A DNA stretch of 64,000 nt, taken from NCBI RefSeq assembly GCF_001279725.1, contig NZ_LGDE01000125.1, positions 1 through 64,000 on the forward strand, written 5' to 3'. This DNA is from Streptomyces sp. WM4235. GTDB taxonomy: Bacteria; Actinomycetota; Actinomycetes; Streptomycetales; Streptomycetaceae. A program made the translations under genes and the position numbers. Shown here piece by piece: positions 25,090 through 33,543 of the stretch. The notes under the pieces are model-generated. The model saw only the letters and a program-made list of their open reading frames with translations, made no database searches and was not told the origin of the DNA. Numbering within the stretch: position 1 is the stretch's first letter; each line of letters starts with the position of its first letter.

Positions 25090-26367
25090 CTACCAGGGCA
25101 GTTCTCGAACCTGCTGGACGCACAGCACCACGAACAGCAGGCCGGCGCCCGCGAGCATCGCGTTGCTCAGCGCGCCGTTTCGCCAATCGGCGGGCGTACG
25201 CGTCGAGTTGAGCAACCACAGCAGGGTGAGGGCCAGGAACGGCATGAAGAACGCGCCGATCACCCCGTACACGATGACGAGCCCGAAGGGCTGGTCGAGG
25301 AACAGCAGGCTGATGGGCGGGAAGGTCAGCCAGAGCAGGTACGCCCGGAAGGGCAAGGACTTCTCCCGGTCCGTTCCGGCCGGGACGAGGGAGGGCCGGT
25401 ACTTGCTCGTGAAGTCGGCGAACATCAGGCTGACTCCGTGCCACACCCCGATCAGCGAGGTGAACGAGGTGGCGAAGAACCCCACCAGGAAGAGCTTGGC
25501 GGTGGCGCTCCCGTAGCGCTGTTCCAGGATGCGGCTGAGGTCCAGCAGCCCCTTGTCGCCCTTGGCGAGCGCGGCGCCGGAGGAGTACAGGAGCTCGGCG
25601 CCCACGAAGAGCATGGCCACGACGAAGATCCCGGTGGTGACGTAGGCGACGCGGTTGTCGAGCCGCATCACCTTCATCCAACCGGTGTCGGTCCACCCCT
25701 TGGCGTTGACCCAGTAGCCGTACGCGGCAAGTGTGATGGTGCCGCCGACGCCTCCGATCAGGCCGAGCGTGTAGATCAGCGAACCGTCCGGGAGGACGGG
25801 CACGAGGCCCGCGAGGGCCTCGTCGAGGTGGGGGGTGACCCGGATCGCGAGGTAGACCGTGACCAGGAACATCACGCCGACCAGGACGGTCATGACCTTC
25901 TCGAAGACGGCGTACCGGTTGAACCAGACGAAGACCAGTCCCACCAGGCCGCACAGCACGGCCCAGCCCTTGAGGTCCATGACGTCGGGGAACAGCGCGG
26001 CCAGCGGGAGGGCGCTGGACGACATCGCGGCGGCGCCGTAGACGAACCCCCAGACGACCACGTAGCCGACGAAGTAGACGGTGGTCCACGGTCCGAGACT
26101 GCGCCAGCCGTCGAAGAGGGTCCGACCGGTGGCCAGGTGCCAACGGCCCACCGCCTCGGCGAGGGAGACCTTGACCAGGCAGCCGATGACGGCCGCCCAC
26201 AGCAGGGTGTAGCCGAACTTGCCGCCCGCGATGAGCGTCGCGACGAGATCACCGGCGCCGACACCCGTCGCCGCGACGACGATGCCGGGGCCGATGTGGC
26301 GCCAACTCGCCTTGCGTGGCGGACGGTCCTCGCCGTGCCGGGTTTCGATGCGCGTGCTGTCCGCCAT
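25090..26367 (-). CDS. Nramp-family-like metal ion transporter with altered TM1 motif
   Basis: 425 residues with about 11-12 hydrophobic helices. The start GPGIVVAATGVGAGDLVATLI aligns with the first helix of Nramp transporters, but the Asp-Pro-Gly-Asn metal-binding motif is replaced by GAGD. Other Nramp features are the LVKVSLAEAVGRWHLATG stretch after TM2 and the NAKGW/LDNRVAYVTTG middle. The altered motif means that Mn2+/Fe2+ specificity should not be assumed; Mg2+ or another substrate is possible. It lies downstream of ectD on the same strand, but a terminator separates them. Confidence 0.8.
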   Translation of the reverse strand: MADSTRIETRHGEDRPPRKASWRHIGPGIVVAATGVGAGDLVATLIAGGKFGYTLLWAAVIGCLVKVSLAEAVGRWHLATGRTLFDGWRSLGPWTTVYFVGYVVVWGFVYGAAAMSSSALPLAALFPDVMDLKGWAVLCGLVGLVFVWFNRYAVFEKVMTVLVGVMFLVTVYLAIRVTPHLDEALAGLVPVLPDGSLIYTLGLIGGVGGTITLAAYGYWVNAKGWTDTGWMKVMRLDNRVAYVTTGIFVVAMLFVGAELLYSSGAALAKGDKGLLDLSRILEQRYGSATAKLFLVGFFATSFTSLIGVWHGVSLMFADFTSKYRPSLVPAGTDREKSLPFRAYLLWLTFPPISLLFLDQPFGLVIVYGVIGAFFMPFLALTLLWLLNSTRTPADWRNGALSNAMLAGAGLLFVVLCVQQVRELPW

Positions 26368-26470
26368 GGGACCCAGCCTTCCCGTCGGCCTTCCGTGGCA
26401 ACCCGTGCCACCAAAGCCGCTCGCCGGCGGTCGCGCAAGAGGGCGGGAGGGTGATGGACCCGCACGAGTG

Positions 26471-26507
26471 CGGGGAACACCGCGCCGAATGGCGACGGTG
26501 TTCCCCG
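26471..26507. terminator. Hairpin terminator of the ect operon
   Basis: 12-bp perfect stem (26471-26482 with 26496-26507), with a further small inner stem. It lies 34 bp after ectD's stop on the minus strand and before the Nramp-like gene. Confidence 0.75.
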
Positions 26508-26541
26508 TGAGGTCACACGTGCGGGCGGGCCCGCCGAGGGG

Positions 26542-27441
26542 TCAGCGCACCGGGACGACGTCCTGTGCGGCGATGAACTCGGGGCGGCGGACGGGCGCCG
26601 CGAAGGGCTCCTCCAGCGCGTTGTCCACGCTGTTGAACACGAAGAAGACGTTGCTGCGCGGGTAGGGCGTGATGTTGTCGCCGGAACCGTGCATCGCGTT
26701 GCAGTCGAACCAGGTGGCCGAGCCGGCCTGGCCGGTGAAGAGCCTGATGCCGCAGGCCTCCGAGAACTTCGAGAGCGCTTCCTGCGAGGGGATGCCCGCG
26801 TCCTGCATCTGCAAGGACCTCTTGTAGTTGTCCTTGGGGGTCTCGCCGGCGCAGCCGAGGAAGGTCCGGTGGGAGCCCGGCATGATCATGAGGCCGCCGT
26901 TGGTGGGGTAGTTCGGCGTCAGCGCGATCGACACCGAGACCGTTCGCATGCGCGGGAGCCCGTCCTCCGCGTGCCAGGTCTCGAAGTCGGAGTGCCAGTA
27001 GAAGCCGCGCGCGCCGAAGCCGGGCTTCACGTTGATCCGGGACTGGTGCACGTACACGTCCGACCCGAGGATCTGTCGGGCCACACCCACCACCCGTGGA
27101 TCCGCGGCGAGTTGCGCGAAGGCCTTGCTGATGCGGTGCACCTCGAACACCGAGCGGACCTCGTCCGAGGCCGGCTCGATGATCGACCGCTCGTCCGCCC
27201 GGATCGCGGGGTCGGCGACGAGACGGTCCAGTTCGGTCCGGTAGACGTCGACTTCCTCGGGGGTGATCAGCTGGTCCACCGGGTGGAAGCCCTGTCGCTC
27301 GAAGCTTTCCAGCTCATGCCCCCACAGCGGCCCCGGCGTCCCGGGCGCCGACCAGACGACGGGGTCCTGACGGCCGATCAGCACCTCCTCGGATCCTCGG
27401 GTCGGATACGTGTCCGTGGTGCGCGCGGTTGTGGTGATCAT
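26542..27441 (-). CDS. ectD: Ectoine 5-hydroxylase
   Basis: 299 residues, the family's normal length. An Fe(II)/2-oxoglutarate-dependent dioxygenase that converts ectoine to 5-hydroxyectoine. The signature FYWHSDFETWHAEDGLPRMR (about 148-166) is intact, with iron ligands His150 and Asp152 and the third at His251 (CNAMHGSGDN). NGGLMIMPGSH follows the usual pattern. It is the last gene of ectABCD, 31 bp after ectC. Confidence 0.96.
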   Translation of the reverse strand: MITTTARTTDTYPTRGSEEVLIGRQDPVVWSAPGTPGPLWGHELESFERQGFHPVDQLITPEEVDVYRTELDRLVADPAIRADERSIIEPASDEVRSVFEVHRISKAFAQLAADPRVVGVARQILGSDVYVHQSRINVKPGFGARGFYWHSDFETWHAEDGLPRMRTVSVSIALTPNYPTNGGLMIMPGSHRTFLGCAGETPKDNYKRSLQMQDAGIPSQEALSKFSEACGIRLFTGQAGSATWFDCNAMHGSGDNITPYPRSNVFFVFNSVDNALEEPFAAPVRRPEFIAAQDVVPVR

Positions 27442-27472
27442 GATGTTGCCTGCCTCTCCTCTCTACGTCTTC

Positions 27473-27877
27473 TCAGGCGCTGTGCGGCTCGGTGAGCAGC
27501 GGATAGACGCCGTTCTCGTCGTGGTCCTCGCGCCCGGTGACGGGCGGGTTGAAGACGCACAGACAGCGGAAGTCCCGTACGACCCGCAGGGTGTGCCGCT
27601 CGTGGCCGTCCAGCAGGTACATGGTTCCGGGCGTGATGAGGTACTTCTCGCCCGTCTCCTCGTCGGTGAGTTCGGCCTCGCCCTCGGTGCACACGACGGC
27701 CTCGACGTGGTTCGCGTACCACATCGACGTCTCGGTGCCCGCGTAGAGCACGGTCTCGTGCAGGGAGAAGCCGACGCGCTCGCGTGCGAGCACGATGCGC
27801 TTGCTCTCCCAGGTACCGGACGCGGCCTTCACATGCCGGTCGGTCCCCTCGATGTCCTTGAACGAACGGACGATCAT
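27473..27877 (-). CDS. ectC: L-ectoine synthase
   Basis: 134 residues. A cupin that cyclises N-gamma-acetyl-diaminobutyrate to ectoine. The start [16 protein letters not shown], the [24 protein letters not shown] block and the [18 protein letters not shown] cupin strand match EctC. ATG 27877 is chosen over an upstream start at 27898 because it fits the conserved N-terminus and has AGAGG before it. It is 39 bp after ectB. Confidence 0.96.
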   Translation of the reverse strand: MIVRSFKDIEGTDRHVKAASGTWESKRIVLARERVGFSLHETVLYAGTETSMWYANHVEAVVCTEGEAELTDEETGEKYLITPGTMYLLDGHERHTLRVVRDFRCLCVFNPPVTGREDHDENGVYPLLTEPHSA

Positions 27878-27916
27878 TCTTCGTTCACCTCTCTTCACAT
27901 GCGACGCGCGGGGTGG

Positions 27917-29185
27917 TCAGGCCGTCTCGCGGACGGAGCGCGTCAGGATTTCCAGACCCTCTTCCAGTTCGGCGGGGGTCAGCGTGAGCGGCGGCAGGAG
28001 CTTGACCACCTCGCTCTCGGGACCGGAGGTCTCGACGAGGAGGCCGTGCTCGTAGGCCTGCCGGCAGACGGCGGTCGCCCGGGTGCTGTCCTCGAACTCC
28101 AGGCCCCACACCATGCCCCTGCCCCGGTGGGTCGTTCCCGGACCCCCGTCCTCGGCGCAGATCTCACTCAGCGTCTGCTCGATCCGCGCGCCCTGGAGGA
28201 GGGTGCGGTCCCGCAGGCCGCCGTCGCGCCAGAACGTGTCCAGGGCGGCGGTGGCCGTGACGAACGCGGGGTTGTTGCCGCGGAAGGTGCCGTTGTGCTC
28301 GCCGGGCTCCCAGATGTCCAGCTCCGGCTTGAACAGGCAGAGCGACATGGGCAGCCCGTAGCCGCTGATGGACTTGGACAGCGTCACGATGTCCGGGGTG
28401 ATGCCCGCCTCCTCGAAGGAGAAGAACTCGCCGGTGCGGCCGCAGCCCATCTGGACGTCGTCGACGATGAGCAGCATGTCGCGGCGCCGGCACAGGTCCG
28501 CCAGCTGTCGCAGCCACTCGGGGCGCGCGACGTTCACGCCGCCCTCGCCCTGGATGGTCTCCACGATCACGGCGGCGGGCTGGTTCAGCCCGGACCCCTG
28601 GTCCTCCAGCAGCCGTTCGAACCAGATGAAGTCCGGTGTCTGCCCGCCCAGGTAGTTGTCGAAGGGCATGGGCGTGGTGTGGACCAGGGGCACGCCGGCG
28701 CCGGCGCGCTTGAAGGCGTTGCCGGTCACGGCGAGCGAGCCGAGGGACATCCCGTGGAATGCGTTGGTGAAGGACACGACCGCCTCGCGTCCCTTGGCCT
28801 TCCGGGCGAGCTTCAGCGCGGCCTCGACGGCGTTGGTCCCCGTCGGCCCGGGAAACATGACCTTGTACGGGAGGGAGCGCGGGGCCAGGATCGTCGACTG
28901 GAAGGTCTCCAAGAAGTCCCGTTTCGCGGTGGTCGACATGTCCAGGGCGTGTGTGATGCCGTCCCGCTCGATGTAGTCCAGCAGGGCACGCTTCAGCACG
29001 GGATGGTTGTGTCCGTAGTTGAGCGATCCGGCTCCGGCGAAGAAGTCGAGGTATTCGCGCCCCCGCTCGTCGTACAGTCGGCTGCCGCTCGCCTTCTCGA
29101 AGACGGTCGGCCAGGCACGGCAGTAGCTGCGGACCTCGGACTCGACGGTCTCGAAAACACTCAGAAGCGGCTCGGTGATGGTCAA
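27917..29185 (-). CDS. ectB: L-2,4-diaminobutyrate transaminase
   Basis: 422 residues. A PLP-dependent class III aminotransferase that makes L-2,4-diaminobutyrate from aspartate semialdehyde and glutamate, the first step of ectoine synthesis. PLP Lys271 sits in TLSKSISGYG. The FPGPTGTNAVEAALKLARK and GQTPDFIWFERLLED segments are typical of EctB. The start codon is TTG 29185, 6 nt after AAGGAGA. It is 132 bp after ectA, the largest gap in the operon. Confidence 0.96.
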   Translation of the reverse strand: MTITEPLLSVFETVESEVRSYCRAWPTVFEKASGSRLYDERGREYLDFFAGAGSLNYGHNHPVLKRALLDYIERDGITHALDMSTTAKRDFLETFQSTILAPRSLPYKVMFPGPTGTNAVEAALKLARKAKGREAVVSFTNAFHGMSLGSLAVTGNAFKRAGAGVPLVHTTPMPFDNYLGGQTPDFIWFERLLEDQGSGLNQPAAVIVETIQGEGGVNVARPEWLRQLADLCRRRDMLLIVDDVQMGCGRTGEFFSFEEAGITPDIVTLSKSISGYGLPMSLCLFKPELDIWEPGEHNGTFRGNNPAFVTATAALDTFWRDGGLRDRTLLQGARIEQTLSEICAEDGGPGTTHRGRGMVWGLEFEDSTRATAVCRQAYEHGLLVETSGPESEVVKLLPPLTLTPAELEEGLEILTRSVRETA

Positions 29186-29317
29186 CGAAATCTCCTTGTG
29201 AATGTGCGACGTGCGGCGTGCGGAGGTGCGACGTGGCGCGACGCGGCGACGGATCGGCGGCGCGGCCGGCCACGTGGGGGTGTCGTGGGACGGGGGAAGA
29301 ACCGGGCCCGAGAAGGG

Positions 29318-29869
29318 TCAGAAGGCCAGCGGCCCGATGCGGTGCAGGACCTCGGGAGCGTGCGCGTCGGCCTCGGGGAAGTCACCGGGCGCGAAGAGGA
29401 CCTCGCGGGTCAGCGGCGCGCCGTGGCGCGCGGCGTACGCGGCGAACAGTCGCTCCGAGGCGGCGTTGTCGGGCGTGATGGTCGTCTCGACGCAGCGCAG
29501 GGGCTGCTTCCTCGCCTCGCGGACGGACAGGCCGTCGAGCAGCGCCCCGGCCACGCCCCGGCCCCGCAGGGACTCGTCGACGGCGACCTGCCACACGAAC
29601 AGGGTGTCGGGGGCCTCGGGCCGGCGGTATCCGCTGACGAACCCGACGGCCCGTCCGCTCTCGTCACGGGCGACCACCGAGGAGCCGGCGAAGTCACGGC
29701 ACCACAGGAGGTAGCTGTACGAGGAGTTCAGGTCCAAGGTCTTCGAGTCACGAGCGATACGCCAGAGGGAAGCTCCGTCTTCCACGTCCGGGCTGTCGAG
29801 GCGCAACTCCCCGGGAAGTTCCAGGTAGCCGCTTCGGCTGCGGTCCAGGTCTGCATGTGCAGTGGTCAT
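29318..29869 (-). CDS. ectA: L-2,4-diaminobutyrate N-acetyltransferase
   Basis: 183 residues. A GNAT enzyme that acetylates diaminobutyrate. The acetyl-CoA motif VWQVAVDESLRGRGVAGALLD is clear, as are DLNSSYSYLLWCRDF and CVETTITPDNAASERLF, which identify EctA. ATG 29869 has only a weak Shine-Dalgarno. It is the first gene of ectABCD, transcribed leftwards. The promoter probably lies in the 443-bp region upstream, where a perfect TATAAT is found at 30033-30038. Confidence 0.95.
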   Translation of the reverse strand: MTTAHADLDRSRSGYLELPGELRLDSPDVEDGASLWRIARDSKTLDLNSSYSYLLWCRDFAGSSVVARDESGRAVGFVSGYRRPEAPDTLFVWQVAVDESLRGRGVAGALLDGLSVREARKQPLRCVETTITPDNAASERLFAAYAARHGAPLTREVLFAPGDFPEADAHAPEVLHRIGPLAF

Positions 29870-30032
29870 GCCGACGCAAGTTACCCAGCACGGGAAAAAA
29901 ATGCATGGGTCCACAAGCTTCCGGATGGAGGGTCGGCATGTTATTGGTGCGGGCGCGGAGAGACCCTCGAATGTACCTCTCCGGCGATCTTCATATCGTG
30001 CCGAATCATGACATGTCACCCCAGCCGCACCG

Positions 30033-30038
30033 ATTATA
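30033..30038 (-). promoter_or_regulatory. Candidate -10 box TATAAT for the ect operon
   Basis: A perfect TATAAT on the minus strand, 164 nt before ectA. No good -35 is seen at 17-18 nt, so an activator or a non-housekeeping sigma factor may be needed. A 10-bp perfect palindrome TGACATGTCA (30009-30018) lies just downstream. The rest of 29870-30312 shows no gene. Confidence 0.4.
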
Positions 30039-30312
30039 ACGAGAATGTAACTTCTGAATTTCGCCTGCGCGTCGCGTGCGTGATCGTTACAATCCCGCAA
30101 ACCTGCGACCGTTTCGGCCCCTGAGGGCTGGGCAAGACGGGCGGCGGAACGAACGTGGGGCACGGCGTGGGGCGGCACCGGCAGCGGTGCTGCGCGCACA
30201 GGCCAGAGGTCGGGCACTGACGGGGAAGAGGGCGCCGCCGGGCGCCCCTACCGTGCTGCTCGTCCCGCCGCGGCCCGCGCGGCCCTCCCCACCTCCCCCA
30301 GGAGACTCTTCC

Positions 30313-31059
30313 GTGAGCCCTCACACCCCGAACGCCCGGCCGACGACCCCGACCGTGGTCCTGGTCCACGGCGCGTTCGCCGACGCCGCCGGCTACGCGT
30401 CCGTCGTGCCCCTGTTGCTCGCCGACGGCCTGGACGTGGTGGTACCCGCGGTCCCCAACCGCAGCCTGATCGGGGACAGCGCGTACATCGCCTCGGTGGT
30501 ACGCGCGATAGCCGGCCCCGTCGTCCTGGTGGGGCATTCCTACGGCGGTGCGGTCATCACCGTCGCGGGGGTCGAGGACAACGTGAAGGCCCTCGTCTAC
30601 CTGGCGGGTTACGCCCTGGAGGAGAACGAGAGCCTGGCCGAGCTGCAGGGCCGGTTCCCCGATTCCGAGCTCGCCTCCGCCCTCGTGTACACCCCCTTCC
30701 CCCTCGACGGGTCGGACGGGACCGGAACCGACGTGTCGGTGGACGTCGACCGGTTCCCCCGGATCTTCGCCGACGACATCGACCCTGACCTGGCACGCGT
30801 CCTCGCCGTCTCACAGCGCCCGCTGGCCGCCCGGGCCTTCGCCGAGGCGGCTCCCGCGGCGGCCTGGAAGACCAGGCCCTCCTGGGGGCTGGTGGCGGGC
30901 GAGGACCGCACCATCAACCCCGACGTGGAACGTCACGGCTACGAGCGGGCCGGCATGACCACGGTCGAGATCCCCTCCTCGCACCTCGTGATGCTCGCCC
31001 ATCCGCGCGAGGTCGCCTCGCTCATCCGCGAAGCCGTGGACGCCACCACCCGGGCGTGA
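30313..31059 (+). CDS. Alpha/beta hydrolase
   Basis: 248 residues from GTG 30313, with AGGAG 8 nt before it. The N-terminal strand VVLVHGAFADAAG carries the oxyanion-hole HG, and the nucleophile elbow GHSYGG holds the catalytic Ser. Asp in a late strand (GEDRTINPD) and the His of SSHLVMLAHP complete the triad. The type resembles small esterases such as EstC-like enzymes. The substrate is unknown. It is divergent from ectA. Confidence 0.87.
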   Translation: MSPHTPNARPTTPTVVLVHGAFADAAGYASVVPLLLADGLDVVVPAVPNRSLIGDSAYIASVVRAIAGPVVLVGHSYGGAVITVAGVEDNVKALVYLAGYALEENESLAELQGRFPDSELASALVYTPFPLDGSDGTGTDVSVDVDRFPRIFADDIDPDLARVLAVSQRPLAARAFAEAAPAAAWKTRPSWGLVAGEDRTINPDVERHGYERAGMTTVEIPSSHLVMLAHPREVASLIREAVDATTRA

Positions 31060-31069
31060 GCCGGGGCGG

Positions 31070-31324
31070 TCAGCCGAGCCAGACGACGTCGATGACGTAG
31101 AGACGGCCGGCGGACCGGTTCACGAAGTACACCGCGGCCAGCTGCCCGATCGTCGCGGAGCGGACGTCCTCCCCCTCGGGGTCCCGGTTGTCGAAGGCCG
31201 GGAACGACCAGGGGTCGCGGGAGGCGATGTCGAGGACGTCACGGACGATCTCCACCGCGTACTCGGGAAGTCCCGCGAGCGCCTTCGCCGCGTGGGGGGA
31301 CAGTCGTACCGGCCAACCGCTCAC
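31070..31324 (-). CDS. RelE/ParE-like toxin candidate
   Basis: 84 residues. GTG 31324 overlaps the upstream gene's stop by GTGA. The order of helix and strands (LSPHAAKALAGLPEYAVEIVRDVLDIASRDPW, then VRSATIGQLAAVYFV and RLYVIDVVWLG) resembles the ParE/RelE superfamily, short toxins of type II systems. The usual catalytic residues cannot be checked by eye. It follows a DUF6247-like gene that may be the antitoxin. Confidence 0.6.
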   Translation of the reverse strand: MSGWPVRLSPHAAKALAGLPEYAVEIVRDVLDIASRDPWSFPAFDNRDPEGEDVRSATIGQLAAVYFVNRSAGRLYVIDVVWLG

Positions 31325-31626
31325 CGGCGGGGTCCGAAGAGGTCCTCGAGGGCGGTGCCGTCGGTGTCGTCCCTGTCCGAGGCCTGGAAGGCGTCGACGG
31401 CCGGGGCGGCGGTGAGGCGGACCTGCCAGGTGCGGACCACGTCGTGCAGCGGGGCGAGGCTGTAGCTGTGGCGGGCGTACTCCAGGGCCTGGGCCCAGTC
31501 CCGTTCGAAGGCGGGCTCCCAGCGCTCCGCGTTGCGGTCGGCTCGGATGCGGCCGAGCAGCTCGGCCGCCGCCGCGGGGGCGGGGGCCGGCGGCAGGGCG
31601 GGCGCGTACTCGGGCCGTGCGCTCAT
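31321..31626 (-). CDS. DUF6247-like protein, antitoxin candidate
   Basis: 101 residues. ATG 31626 follows GGAGG at 4 nt, so translation is likely strong. After a Pro/Ala-rich start, the conserved part is WEPAFERDWAQALEYARHSY and SLAPLHDVVRTWQVRLTAAP, ending in an acidic tail (SDRDDTDGTALEDLFG). It resembles a small actinobacterial family (DUF6247) of unknown function. The overlap with the RelE-like gene and the order suggest a toxin-antitoxin pair, but no DNA-binding domain is evident. Confidence 0.65.
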   Translation of the reverse strand: MSARPEYAPALPPAPAPAAAAELLGRIRADRNAERWEPAFERDWAQALEYARHSYSLAPLHDVVRTWQVRLTAAPAVDAFQASDRDDTDGTALEDLFGPRR

Positions 31627-32079
31627 GCGTCCTCCAGAGGGTTCCGGCCGACACGCTAGCGAAGGCCTCCGCCCGCCGGTCTCCCTACCGTCGGACGTGG
31701 AGCGCCCGAGTACCGTCTGACGTGGGTGAACGCACCAGGGACGCACACGGCGGCCGATTCGGGGTACGTTCGTTGGTACGGGGTGCGGCCTTGGCCATCA
31801 GGGTCGCGACGGGGGCCGCACCCCGACACTCGTGAAAGCCGCGCCGGACGCCCCCGAGGCCGTGCCCGGGCGTGCGCGGGGGCACCGTTCCATCGCGGTC
31901 CACATGGGGGGCCGGGGCGCCCTGGCACGTGCCGAGCGCAGCCACCCGGCGGCCGGCATGTGGGAGACGGTCGCCGCGGGGCTCGACGACGACCCGGTGG
32001 TCGTCTCCCTGACGCCTCGCGGTCCGCCGGCGCACGCCGAAGACGGCCCCCAGGGCCCCGTCGGCCCCTCGCAGGGCCG
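31627..32079. other. 453-bp region without a supported gene
   Basis: A GTG frame from 31832 on the plus strand has good codon bias for about 80 codons (…MWETVAAGLDDDPVVVSL…), but it runs into the opposite gene at 32080 and has no Shine-Dalgarno. It may be a gene remnant. Nothing else was seen. Confidence 0.3.
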
Positions 32080-32394
32080 TCAGACCGGTTGTCGCCGCGT
32101 CCCGCCACCGGGGGGCTGGGGTGCGGGATCGGCTCCGCGGAGGTGGAGGTCCCGGATCGTGGCGGCGATCTCGCGCTGGTGGTGGTCCCAGGAGACGAGC
32201 CGCTGCCAGAGGGGATCGGGTTCACCCGGTACGGTGGCGCCGCGCGCGGTCCACTCGTGGGCGAGTTCCTCGAACAGGGGCGCCCCTTCGGCGCCGGCAC
32301 GGCTCGTCTGTCGGGGGACGAGGGTGGCCAGGACGCCGTCGTCCGCGCCGCGGTGCCGAGCCGTGCCGGTGGTCGTGGAGTGCTTCGGAGCCAT
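32080..32394 (-). CDS. Small conserved hypothetical protein
   Basis: 104 residues. ATG 32394 has GGGTGG directly before it. The mid-region LFEELAHEWTARGATVPGEP and DPLWQRLVSWDHHQREIAAT is acidic/aromatic and looks folded, and the tail is Pro/Gly-rich. There is no signal or membrane segment. It is 65 bp downstream of the YihY gene on the same strand and may be co-transcribed. Function unknown. Confidence 0.6.
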   Translation of the reverse strand: MAPKHSTTTGTARHRGADDGVLATLVPRQTSRAGAEGAPLFEELAHEWTARGATVPGEPDPLWQRLVSWDHHQREIAATIRDLHLRGADPAPQPPGGGTRRQPV

Positions 32395-32459
32395 GTCCAC
32401 CCAAACGACGCGCCACCCGCACGGACACGACCGCGCCGGGCGCGGCGCGCCTCGGACGG

Positions 32460-33368
32460 TCAGGACGCGTCGGGATCCGGCCGCTGCCCGTCCCGGGCCA
32501 GGACCGCGTTGAACTGGGCGCCGGTGAGCAGCGCCAGGTTGGTGAACCAGAGCCAGATGAGGAAGACCACGATCCCGGCGAGCGAACCGTAGAGCCGGCT
32601 GTAGGTGCCGAACTCGGTGTAGAGCGTGAAGAGCGCCGAGGCGGCGAGCCAGAGGATGGCCGCCAGCGCGCCGCCCGGAAGGCCGCGGCGGGTTCCCCGG
32701 GCACGTGCCGGGCCGGTGCGGAAGAGGATGAGGATCAGCGAGACGGCGATGACGAGCAGGGTCGGCCAGCGCAGCACGGCCATGGTGTCCACGCCCTCGT
32801 ATCCGGCGGCGGCCGCGACGCGGCGGGCGAAGGGGCCCGAGGCGACCAGACTGGCCGCGCCGGTCACCAGCAGGCCCAGCAGCAGCGCGGCGGTGAGGAC
32901 GAGGACGTGGGCGGCGCGCAGGGGCGGTCGCGTGTCGGGGAGTCGGTACATCGCGTGCAGCGCGCGGCGGAAGACCGCGAGGTAACTGGAGGCCGACCAC
33001 AGGGCGCTGACGATGCCACTGGCCAGCAGCAGCCACATGGAGGACGGGTTCGCGGTCAGGGAGTCGAGGACCTCGCGGAGCGTGGCCGCTGACTGGGGCG
33101 GGGCGTAGGAGGTGAGGTCGAGGATCAGGCGCTCGCGGGTGCCCGGGCCGGCCAGCCCCACCAGGGAGACCGAGACCAGCAGTGCGGGCACGAGGGCCAG
33201 TACCGCGTAGTAGGTGAGTGCGGCGGCGTAGTCGGCGACGTTGTCGTCCCACACGCGCACCGCGGTGTCGCGCAGGGCGGAGCGGGTGCGCACGGCGAGC
33301 GCGACGGCGCTGTTCCCCTGGATCGCGGGGGTGGTGCGGGGCGCGGTGGGGGAAGTGTTCGATGCCAC
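32460..33368 (-). CDS. YihY/BrkB-family inner membrane protein
   Basis: 302 residues with about six hydrophobic helices. The family start RVWDDNVADYAAALTYYAVL and LVPALLVSVSLVGL are clear. The middle GIVSALWSASSYLAVFRRALHAMYRLPDTRPPLR and the late YTEFGTYSRLYGSLAGIVVFLIWLWFTNLALLTGAQFNAVL fit the family well. YihY proteins were once thought to be RNase BN; this is wrong. The role is unknown. It is divergent from the channel gene. Confidence 0.9.
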   Translation of the reverse strand: MASNTSPTAPRTTPAIQGNSAVALAVRTRSALRDTAVRVWDDNVADYAAALTYYAVLALVPALLVSVSLVGLAGPGTRERLILDLTSYAPPQSAATLREVLDSLTANPSSMWLLLASGIVSALWSASSYLAVFRRALHAMYRLPDTRPPLRAAHVLVLTAALLLGLLVTGAASLVASGPFARRVAAAAGYEGVDTMAVLRWPTLLVIAVSLILILFRTGPARARGTRRGLPGGALAAILWLAASALFTLYTEFGTYSRLYGSLAGIVVFLIWLWFTNLALLTGAQFNAVLARDGQRPDPDAS

Positions 33369-33543
33369 GGGGCGCTCATGCCCGTCGTGGCCGTTCCTAC
33401 GCGCCCCCGGCCCCGGCTGAGCACCGGGCCCGAACTCGAGATCGACACGTCACGCGATGGGCGGATTCCGTGCCGGCGCTCCGTTCGCGTCGAGCGGGCG
33501 CACTAGCCTGCATCCCGTACAAAACCACCGATGCCGGGCAGTC

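Noticed and set aside
27410..30124. A 904-codon open frame antisense to ectABCD
   Set aside because: Frames opposite GC-rich genes are often long and open. Its composition is that of a shadow of the ect genes, it has no Shine-Dalgarno, and the ect proteins are complete and recognisable.
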